Source: Bromus sterilis (lineage: Eukaryota > Streptophyta > Magnoliopsida > Poales > Poaceae). Taken from it: a DNA stretch of 64,000 nt. The notes beneath the pieces are model-generated. The model saw only the letters and a list, made by a program, of their open reading frames with translations. It did no database searches and was not told the DNA's origin. Position numbers and translations under genes: made by a program. Positions 55,288 to 64,000 of this stretch are shown here, one piece after another. Position 1 is the stretch's first letter. Every line of letters starts with the position of its first letter. The stretch covers positions 23,411,282-23,475,281 of the forward strand of contig OX465600.1 of the NCBI GenBank assembly GCA_950022295.1, given 5' to 3'.

Positions 55288-58200
55288 TCACTCCACGTGC
55301 GCGAGCTCGCTGTCCGATGCGTTCGCTGGTTGCACGGCGTCGGGAGTCGTACGGTACTCCCTCTCCGTGATAAACCTCGCTTCGTCCTGCTCGCTGCTTG
55401 GGTCCGCTCTCCCTCTGGGAAGGAATCCCCGCTCCCGTGCGACAAGCCACTGGTCGATGACACCGCATTTGATGGCGTGTTTCGCCGTCTTGTGCAGGTA
55501 AACCTTGTCCGTCACCAGGTGAGGGTTGATCGACAGCATATTCATCAGGGCTGAAAAGGTAAATAACAATGTACACAACTTGTCACCTCAACTGGATTTA
55601 GTTCAAGCCAAGATACAGATTATTAAGAAAAAATATAAATGAAGCTTCATTAATTATGCGAGCTACCATATGTTGGCCAGATATACGAAGACCTGAAGCA
55701 GTAATTTCGAAACAGGCCTCTTCAAAAATAGTAGTGTAACAAATGAGCCATGCATATCGAGTATGTAAAAGAGGATGTATAGAGTATGTACTAACACTTT
55801 GTAAGGTTTCGTCGTTGATGTGAATTAGTGGGCATATTCTGCAAACGTAAAGAGGGAAAAAATCTATCATATGCGGTACCTGCAGCAATAGTGTCCCCTG
55901 ATTGTGACATTTCACCAGTGAAAGGAGTAATCGGCGCATCTTCTGTCCCACGAACCGAGCCATTGTGCTTTTCTGTGTAATAGTGTATCTTCGAGGTCCC
56001 ATTGGTCACAAAGAGGACCTTCAGATTGTCATGCCATAACTTCATAACAACTTCCGGGCTGTAGTGTGCAAATTCAGATTTCTCGTCTTTCATGTCAGAT
56101 TTCCCAGATGATTTAATACCACAGAGGAACTCAAGTTCCTGCTTCGTGACTTCAATGATATCAGCAGCTTCCCATGCCTCCTTGATGAGTGATTTGGTCT
56201 CCTTACTGGACGACCATAGTGGCATTGGAAGATTAAGATCAAAAAATGTTATCCCACCAAATTTCTTGGAGACCTCGATTGCTTTTAACAATGATGACCG
56301 TGTAGTCGGCTCTAGCAAAGCTAACGAATTATAGTAAAACATCTTAGCCTGCATCAACAAGCATAGGAAGTTCATATCTCTGTTAAGACATAATGCAGAA
56401 AATAACTACTTGATTTACCTAAGTTCAGAGTGGATATTACGCAGAGACCTTTAACCTCTGAAGTTTGAACTAGTTCTTCCCTATAAATTCTTGTATGTTC
56501 TTTTAATTTGGGGGGAAAATACAAGTAGCCGCTCAGCTGTAGTGAAGATACTATCCTACAGGATTTAAGTATGGAGCAACAGTTGGCACTTCACTATTAC
56601 ATAGGTTTTATGCAATTCTGATTTTCATCAAGTCAAAAAAGAAGCAGCCACAGCGCAAGTCTCTGGAAAAACGACAAACTGCAAGTATTTCTGCATCTTC
56701 TGTCTAAAAATCAAATTACATACAAAGTCTTAGTAAGGTGAATTACGTACAAACTATTTTGAAGACCATTAACTACCATCAATCAGAACTTAATGTAATA
56801 ACAAAAATGTAGGATATGGTGCCATTGCAACTTCTTTTGACGGGATTGTCTTACCTCTTTTAGAACATCTGGGTTGATATCAGATTGCAGAAAACAATCC
56901 TCCGCACATGGTTTAACACAGTTTGTGTTTAAGCTTCCTCTGCTCGTCACCTTCATCAAGGACATGGCAGTTGGCGCTGAAGGATCCAAACTAACTGCTC
57001 GAGTTTGAACTCCGTTCATATTTAAGTGATACAACATACTTTGACCATACTCATCATCACCTAATTTTCCCATGAATACAACCCGGCCGCCAAGAGCTGC
57101 TAGAGCAAGGGCAACATTGGATGATGACCCTCCAGGTGCCCTCACAAATTCATCCGGAGACCAAAACATATCCTTCATTCTACTATGAATCTCACGATCC
57201 ACCAACCTACTAGCAGGTCTTCCAGAAGGAATAAATGAGTACTTCGCTGGTCCAAAGCAGCAGACAAGGGGCATTAAATTGTCAACCTCTGCAATATCTT
57301 GTGATAGCAATGACTCTACTTTACTTTCAAGATCATTGGCTGAACTGAGATCTTCTATTTCACTAGAGGGTATCAGAACTTTGCTCTGATCTTCTCCTTC
57401 ATCATCACTCAATTGTTCAGCCGTCTTAAGTTTTCTTCTGCCCCTCTTCTTTGGTTCTTTTGGTTTGTCCTTCTCTTCCACGGAGGATGTAGTAGTAGTA
57501 ACAGCTGCAACATAGGAGAAAAGTTGAATTTCTAAGGGATGTAATCTACCAAAATCGTAAAGAACATTATCCAGTACACAATAAGAAGAGTACTCTTCAA
57601 TGCAAAATACCTTTCTTGTGGCCTCTCTTTTTAACTTTCTTAGGCTCTTCAGGGGATGCATCTTCAGTGTCACTTTGGCCTTCTTGTGTTTCCCCAACTG
57701 ATGCATCTATGGTGGCTTTCTTTCTTCCACGTTTCGCAGGTTTTTTCTTGGTCTTTGGGATTTCAGCATCACTCTCTTCACCACTTGACCCTTCTTCAAC
57801 ATCTTGAGAACTCTTCTTTGACACAAAACTCACATTTCGGTGAAGAAACCCCATTTTAGTCTTTGTCATATTCTTTCCGAAAATGGTGGACTTGCAATGT
57901 AATTGACCCCTGTGATGAGCGACCAAATGAGGTTATCAGTTATCAGTTAAAGGGATTAAATAGTTATCAGTTGAAGAGGAAGAAATGTTGGTAGGGTATA
58001 AACCTAACGCTGTCACATGGACACGGTTGAGCATGACTTCACTTTTCAGATTAGGTGGCGTTGGTAAGATATTTGGCAAATGGCACATCACACTTGTGGA
58101 TAATTTTTCTAATATTAACTAGCTGACCATGAGAATGAAGAAAATATAAACCAGAAATGCAACAGGCAAGTTGGCAATAATCCCAGTCTCCCAGTGAAGC

Positions 58201-58431
58201 ACCATATATGCAAGAAATGCTTTCGAAGTCAAGTATGAAGCAAAGCAGGCTTAAAAACAAATCTGTGATGTTCACGTTTCCCCAACTCGCCGCTTCCATT
58301 GCGTTCCAATCCAAGAAACATCACCGCACATTCAACTCAGATTCATCTACAGCGGGGAAAGTGAGGGGCTACCTGATGCAGTAATACGGCAGGGAGCAAG
58401 CGAACTGAGGAGGGAGAAGAAGGGACGCCAT
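55288..58431 (-). CDS. FLN2: FLN2, fructokinase-like protein 2, chloroplastic (579 residues, five coding exons)
   Basis: Exons on the minus strand are 58431-58373, 57909-57611, 57504-56855, 56348-55880 and 55550-55288. Every intron has GT...AG ends and phases agree. Residues 1 to about 45 (MASLLLPPQFACSLPYYC...) look like a plastid transit peptide. An acidic region with three basic KRGRKK-like motifs (79-84, 113-119, 138-144) follows. The pfkB-carbohydrate-kinase domain runs from about residue 198 to 540, with APGGSSSNVALALAALGG and NLPMPLWSSSKETK typical of FLN proteins. The kinase signature GAGD reads QSGD (Asp488), in line with FLN proteins lacking sugar-kinase activity. FLN2 (HSA1 in rice) belongs to the plastid-encoded RNA polymerase complex and binds thioredoxin z; the Cys-Cys pair at 201-202 matches the cysteines implicated in that contact for this family. 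The gene looks intact. The start is supported by exon phase. Confidence 0.93.
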
Positions 58432-59070
58432 GGATGGATAACTCTCTCTTTCAGCAAAGAATCCTCACTGCACTGAAGAAATGTTTGGATGTCAGTATTG
58501 GGGAGTTTCAAGTGTGATAACCGGCCCCTTTACAGGAACAGGGTAACAGGAGAAAACTAAGAACTCATAGTGGCTCTGCGCCTACACACACAGAATCCAT
58601 GGGAGGAATGAAATACAGAATTCATGGTACGGGCGTTACCTTTTTCTTGGCTTGATTTTCTGCCGCGGTGAAATGGAATTGACCTGGAAATGGAGAGAAA
58701 GGGTTAGAATCTGAGACCCTGTTCGTGCTGAAGGGCTGGAGGTAGAAGAGGGGAGCCCCGGCAGAGCGGAGAGGGAGAAGGGGAGCGGAGGGGAGAGGGA
58801 GCAGGAGCCATGGGAGGGAGAATGGGGGGGGGGGGGGATAATGGAGAGGAGGGAGAGCATGAAGAGGATAATGGACTGACCAGCGCCGCCCGCCGTCGCC
58901 AGGGAGGTCCCTCCGCCGCCGTCCCGTGTGGAGCTCCTCGCTGAGAAAGAAGCGCGGGGATTTGGTGCTGAAAATTACACGCCTGCCCTCGGCTTCGAGG
59001 ATAAGGTGAGGAGCCGTAATGCTCCTGCAGCCGCAGGAAGCGGATCCAACAAGGAGTACGCCTACTCTTG
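58432..59070 (-). promoter_or_regulatory. Promoter and 5' leader of FLN2 (approximate)
   Basis: The minus strand is C/T-rich from 58900 to 58680, as in many grass 5' leaders, and contains a 14-base homopolymer (G on plus, 58824-58837). A possible leader intron has donor AAAAAG/gtaacg at about 58642 and acceptor tttcttcag near 58479. No TATA box was identified with confidence. Confidence 0.4.
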
Positions 59071-61140
59071 TTGAAGGTGCATAATCGTGGTACGCCAATC
59101 GAATGAGAAGATCAGTTTTATATGTGAAGATAAACAACTTAAATGATTTTATAGTGGATTTTGCTTTATAAAAATTATAGATAGCCAGTGTTTCTCATAT
59201 CGATGTAGCGTAGAAACTGACAAAAATTGTCTACTAGGAATTAGGAGGGAATGCTTGTATATTTGAGTTGCTTAGAGCATTTTCAGCCGTTTTTCCCCCA
59301 ATAAAAACTATCTATTAGAAAATTTGCACGAAAAACTGTAGGGTTTCAACAACCCTTCATGCAAAAGTTCATAAACATAGGGTTTGGTAATCCTATCACT
59401 CCAATCATGCATCATAAACAAACTAATCACATAATATTCTCCTCTAGGCCCATAAACGCGAAGTGGAATGCATTCAATTTTCACACATCATTGTCAGAGA
59501 ATGACATCACAACATAATATAAAAAATAGTGAATTATATTCAACTTCACATGATTACTCGAAACAAATCTTCTCTCAAGTTCTAGGAAATGTAACGAACT
59601 AATTGAAAGACATCATATGGATTTTCTAGTAAGATGGTTATGTGCACATCGCCTCTTCATGGTGGGCGCCATGGTGTTGGATCACAAGTTATAAGCCTGG
59701 TTCATCGTTCTCCTGGTCATACTTATGAGGGTTCTGGAAGGGCCCAAAACGGATTAAAGGTTCATAAGTTTGCATCTCGAGATGCTCCCACTGTGCCTTT
59801 TGATACCGAAGATGTGATGTACGAACGAACTAGTTTAGTATGCCAGGGCTATATATTGCCCATAACGAGACTTATTTTCGGTCCCGCGAGAAGCGCTTTT
59901 GTGAATGGCCCGACCCAACTATTGATTTCACTCACTCGGGTCGCTTCCGTTCGTAGTTCTGTCCATGTACATTGTTTTCCTTCATTGCTCTCCATTGCCT
60001 GAATTGGTATGGTTCCATCAGTTTTGAGTTTTTCCTTCTTTAGTTTTTCTTTACGATTCTCATCCATTTTCTTGGTTTTAGAATCTTTTCGTATTTTTTT
60101 GTTTCCATGTGTTATGTGTATTGGTTTTTTTCTATTTTATTGGGTTTGTTTCATCATCTTTCTTTGTTCTTTTATTGCATTTCTTCAGTTTTCTACATTT
60201 CTCCATTGATTATTTACTAGCAATGTATAAAGATTTTTTTTAAATGTCAAGTATATTTTTTTGAACTGCACGAAACATTTTTTTGAAATAGGTAACCTTT
60301 TTACATGTGTAATCATTTTTTAAATACATAATTAGCATTGTTTTAAATATGTGTATACATTAGAAACATTTCGGATGCATAATAATGTCTACTTCTTTTC
60401 AAATACTTTATTTTCAAATACTTTAAAATAATGTCTACTTCTTTTCATATAGGTTATACATTTTCCTTATACATCCATTTTTTATACATGATTAACAATT
60501 TTCAAATACTTTATTAAGTTTTAAAAAATATAGTTTTTCATACAAGTTGTACATGTTCTTTATGCACATTTAGTTTTTTTAACCCATACAAGTTTACTCA
60601 CTATCCGTGTACATCAGAAACATTTTGTAGATACACCATTAATATTTTTTATACACATTTGCTATCTACTTTTTTCATTTATGTTGTACATTTTTATACA
60701 TCAAAAATATTTTTATACATCAAAAATATTTTTATATACATATATAGTGTTTTGAATGCATGATTACCACTTTAAAAATAATATGTAAATAAATTTATAT
60801 ACGTACAATTATATCAAGAAACTAATGTAAAAGGAAAGCAAAAGACAAAACAGTAAAGTGCAAAAAAATGAAAAAAAATTGTTTGAGACAAAAAATTAAT
60901 AAAATAAAAATAAAAATAAAACACGCACATTATGAAAATCGCTTGCTGGGCCTGGCCTAAAAAAGAAACTCAGATACGCGCGCGATATATATAGACGTGC
61001 CTCAGTTTGCATTAATTCAACCTGGATTCAAATTGAAAAATGCCTAGCACCGGATTCGTATGGCACCAGGAGTCGGAGTCGGCGCGTGATTCCTAAAATC
61101 AGATAAACCACCCCTATATAATGTCATCATAAAGGCTATA
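59071..61140. other. Intergenic, AT-rich repetitive sequence
   Basis: The first half (59071-60000) has one plus-strand frame (59634-60002) without any recognised domain. From 60010 to 60900 the sequence is a mosaic of 'acattttttatacat', 'aatatttttatacat' and 'ttcaaatacttt' words, including a short tandem at 60706-60737. This composition is common in unclassified grass repeats. No gene is supported. Confidence 0.5.
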
Positions 61141-61218
61141 ATCCCCCTCCCGATTCCTAAACCTTCCGCCGCCGCCGCCTTACGCCTGCCCGTTCCGCCG
61201 TCGCCGATCACCGACGCC

Positions 61219-63335
61219 ATGGCCGGAGCGAATCCCGAGCCGAGGAAGGCGCTCTCGGGCGACGCCATGCTCGCGCGCTGGTTGAGCCTCGGCCGCGCCG
61301 CCAAAGCGGCGGTACGTGGCAAGCAATTCTGCCTCTCTCGTACGAGTGATTCGGAAGCAATAGTACCAACAATTTCGTGCATGTACGTATTTCAGAACGA
61401 GGACGTGACTTCATCGGATAGGAAATACGATGATGAGGAGGAGGGGAAGAAGCAGATGAGGATACAATTCGCTGGTAATATAACTATATATATTATGGAT
61501 TATTTTAAATAGCCACAAATCGGCTAGTACCGTGCATACAAAGTTTGGTGGCCCAGTGCCCGATTGCTTCTTATTGTTCTTTTGTTTCGTAGTAGTCCCT
61601 TCCTAGCTCATACACGTTCTCGACAAAGATGTCGAAGCTAAACGTCATGATATATAATTGGGAAAAGCTACAATGCACCGCCGCATCCTAGCGGTTCTCA
61701 TGCGGCGACTGCTGGGCACGCAAGAGTAATACATCATGCTGACATCATCGTATTAAATGCGTTTTTTGAATTTTTAGAATAATTTATCTTACAAACCATT
61801 AATCCGATTTACGTTTCGTCTTCACGTTGGGTTTGTTTTCATGAGGGCTTCAAAACAAGATCCCATATTGATATGTTTCGACGAATTTTTTTCGTCATCG
61901 CCAGTTGCCAGATTACATCATCCTAGTTGCCATTTTTTACCATGAATTGTTGCCACAAATATTTGTACATAGTTGTCGGAGAAATAGTTATATATACTTA
62001 AGCTTATGATAAAATCTGATAAAATAAAATGACAACTCAACATGATAAAACAGGCAAAAACAATAAACTAGCATGTCAATTAGATGTAAGAATACGACAA
62101 CAGAACATAAGTAATCGACAACCAATCGTTCAAACACAACAAGTCATTATGACATTTGGGAATAAATAACATGACAAGTATAGGTGTTTTTTAGGTAATT
62201 CTAAGGAGAAACATATACAAATACCACAAAACAAATTTTTCATTTATGTATATTAGTATATAGTGTTTTAACAATCAAGTTGTTATAATCTGGAAACTAT
62301 ATGAATAATTATTAGGTAAGTAGAGCAGTAATGTGGCAAATACTGATGAAAAAAAAGTTTTAACAACCAAGTTAGTATAATCTGGCAACTACATGAATAA
62401 TTATCAGGTAAGTAGAACACTAATGTGGCAAGTACTGATGAAAAAAAAAGTTTTACAAAACATATTGACATGGGATCTAGTTTCGAAGATCTCATCGTGA
62501 GAAAGCTAATAGTGAAAACGGATCGTCAATTGAGTTAACGGTTTGCAAGATAAATCTTTTTAAAAAAATTGAAAACGCAAAAGCTAGCATTATTTGCAAG
62601 TTACTAGTATATGGTAGAGAGAAGGGGTAGCCGCCGCACCGGAAGGCACAGGGTGCGGTGCCGCCCTGTAGTCCTGTCCTATATAATTTGGTCTTAATTT
62701 GTCAGGATATTCTAAATTTCATGGTTATCTTTTTAACTGGCCGATGTCATTACTGAATAGGCATGGAAATTAGGGAAACACACAAGAATGATGGTGCCAA
62801 GATATTGGAACTTAACAAGGTATATGCTGCTTTATCTCACTTCATCAGATTAGATATGTCCTTTATGTGAGTGTTTGATGCTTATTGTTTTGCTGGCTGA
62901 GCATGTTTAGTGATGATGATATGTAATTTTCAAGTTTAAAGCTTCAGAATTTAGAGGTTGGACAATCTATTGTGTAGATGGATGTGGAAGATGTGAGAGA
63001 GCCTTAAACTAGGGCAGGTTAACATAGCGCTACACATGACAATAGTGCAAACATTGCAAATAACTATCATATACCCTCGATAGATTGTTATTTTGAAACA
63101 AGAGTATGAGTTTGTGAACAATTATATATGTTCAACGGAGGGCGCAAAATAATTACTAACACATTAACCTTTTGTTGGAGCATCTACAATCATAATGTGC
63201 AAATTTGTTTCCTCAAACGTCACTCTTCTGTCGTTCTGATTACTGTTTTGTATCATAGATATTTTGCAGATTGTGAAGAAGCCCGATGTGATTATCAAGC
63301 CAATGCATGAGGAGATCCATCATCGATGCGCATGA
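61219..63335 (+). CDS. Four-exon gene for a 98-residue protein of unknown function
   Basis: Exons are 61219-61311, 61396-61474, 62761-62819 and 63270-63335. Introns start gtacgtgg, gtaatata and gtatatgc and end tttcag, gaatag and ttgcag; lengths sum to 297 coding bases and phases (0, 1, 0) match. The ATG lies in a good context (acgccATGG) after a GC-rich leader with gccgccgcc runs, typical of grass genes. The protein begins MAGANPEPRKALSGDAMLAR. An acidic stretch (KYDDEEEGKK) and a Lys/Ile-rich C-terminal part (KKPDVIIKPMHEEIHH) follow. No signal peptide, membrane segment or known domain is visible. Intron 2 holds copy B of the unclassified repeat. It could be a genuine small gene, an alternative short transcript of a longer one, or a decaying fragment. 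Confidence 0.6.
61669..62640 (+). repeat. Unclassified repeat, copy B, in intron 2 of the small gene
   Basis: It aligns with copy A at 50575-51460 over most of its length, in the same direction. Its edges read accgccgcatcc (61677 onward) and ggtgcggtgccgccc (about 62652-62668), which suggests GC-rich terminal repeats. It carries a 92-bp tandem duplication absent from copy A. Confidence 0.7.
62265..62448 (+). repeat. 92-bp tandem duplication in repeat copy B
   Basis: The word gttttaacaa starts at 62265 and 62357. Both units continue with (a/c)caagtt.gtataatctgg and end with tactgatgaaaaaaaa. Copy A has a single unit (near 51190-51285). Confidence 0.8.
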
Positions 63336-63850
63336 GAAGCCTGACAGAAAACCCGAACCCAAACATACAGAAGACCTCTGCAAAACAAATTATGAGGGCA
63401 ATTTCTCACCGGATGTACTGATGAGACGATAGTCTATATATACTTGGTTAATGCTTTGAGAGATATAGGCGTGACAGATTGCATACATGTATTTTCTTGC
63501 CATAACTATTTTCAAACACTTGAGAAGTATACTTTGATTCTTCCCGCATTGAAATTAATAACAGCTTTGGTTCTCTATTGTAGAGGTTTTGGTCGGCATT
63601 GTTCACACGCACGCACACATGAGTTCATGATGGGCTTGCTAACCAAGTTATGGTATATGCATGAATGTTGGGCATGCAGTTAGTTGCCTGCAGTAGTACT
63701 ACCTTGGTCCTTGGGTGCACATGTTATAGAGTAGTATCCTATACATGCCTTCACTGTTGCGCACTTGCAAGTTGGTGATTGATGGGGCGGGTGTTTCTTA
63801 AAAGTTCAAACGAAACACTAGCTTGTTTGAATGTGTGAAGCAACACGTCA
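63336..63850 (+). other. 3' flank of the small gene
   Basis: Probable 3' untranslated and downstream sequence. No reading frame with a domain. No clear poly(A) signal was assigned. Confidence 0.4.
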
Positions 63851-63856
63851 CCCTGT

Positions 63857-64000
63857 GCAAAACCGAATCGAAACCAAAAACCGAATGAAAAAAACCATAT
63901 TAAAACCAAAATTTAGGTTTTTTCAGTTTGTGGTTTCAGTTTCAGTTTCCAAAATATGAAACCGTATTGAATTCGGTTTTTTCGGTTTAAAACCGAAATA
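63857..64000. repeat. Low-complexity 'aaaccgaa / ttcggttt' stretch
   Basis: The stretch is built from aaaccgaa-type words on the left (63858-63915) and ttcggttt-type words on the right (63970-64000), so the two sides are roughly complementary. It continues beyond the window. Confidence 0.6.

Noticed and set aside
58622..59137. A 171-codon minus-strand frame upstream of FLN2
   Set aside because: It is Pro/Ser/Leu-rich because of the C/T-rich leader and includes a homopolymer. It is more likely a 5' untranslated region than a separate gene.
59276..59300. Possible MITE end ('agagcattttcagccg')
   Set aside because: No matching inverted end or TSD was found nearby.
59634..60002. A 122-codon plus-strand frame
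   Set aside because: I considered an organelle-derived or orphan gene, but there is no domain, no recognisable organelle sequence and no splice structure.

Overview
The window looks like a piece of a large grass genome, almost certainly Triticeae (wheat, Aegilops, barley or a relative). The evidence is nested LTR retrotransposons of the Athila-like, TAT-like and Copia types, CACTA DNA transposons, a Stowaway MITE, a Mutator-like element, and one recognisable intron-containing plant nuclear gene. There is no bacterial or viral gene organisation. All boundaries were read by eye; target-site duplications (TSDs), primer-binding sites (PBS) and polypurine tracts (PPT) were checked base by base.

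Layout. Positions 1-2773 hold the 5' end of a minus-strand Copia element (LTR 813-2773) inserted next to the 3' LTR of another, plus-strand Copia element (2799-4253). From 4254 to about 28140 lies a decayed CACTA (En/Spm) element with a TNP2-type transposase pseudogene. It was split by a complete Athila-like Gypsy element (7344-19143, TSD gccgc), which itself carries an inverted solo LTR of its own family (14067-15583, TSD acaag). Just past the transposase stop it also took a second, non-autonomous Athila-like element with gag and protease only (19768-28033, TSD atagc). A LINE remnant follows. From about 28380 to 49560 there is a second CACTA segment, possibly the other half of the first. It holds a multi-exon ORF2 with a degenerate Ulp1-like C terminus, split by a 14.8 kb TAT-clade Gypsy element (32783-47550, TSD ccgtc). 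The TAT element has gag-protease and pol on the plus strand and a large spliced gene on the minus strand.

From about 50 kb the window becomes more gene-like: a Stowaway MITE, two copies of an unclassified 0.9-1 kb repeat, a short-LTR Copia fragment holding a Mutator-like element with a perfect 9-bp TSD, and then two host genes. The first is FLN2 (55288-58431, minus strand, five coding exons, 579 residues). It is a fructokinase-like plastid protein of the chloroplast RNA polymerase complex. The second is a four-exon gene for a 98-residue protein I do not recognise (61219-63335, plus strand); one copy of the unclassified repeat sits in its second intron.

How the parts relate. The transposon genes are mostly broken. 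The Athila-like gag-pol is the only long intact one, and it could in principle supply functions to the gag-protease-only element, which has the same PBS and PPT type. By-eye LTR mismatch counts give the order of insertion: TAT about 1 percent (youngest), Athila-like element about 1.6 percent, gag-protease element about 4 percent (oldest), all younger than the CACTA host. I found no convincing new biological system. The best leads are the spliced antisense gene with its own TATA box inside the TAT element, the degenerate protease-like domain in the CACTA ORF2, the small four-exon gene, and the gene-rich-looking interior of the Mutator-like element.
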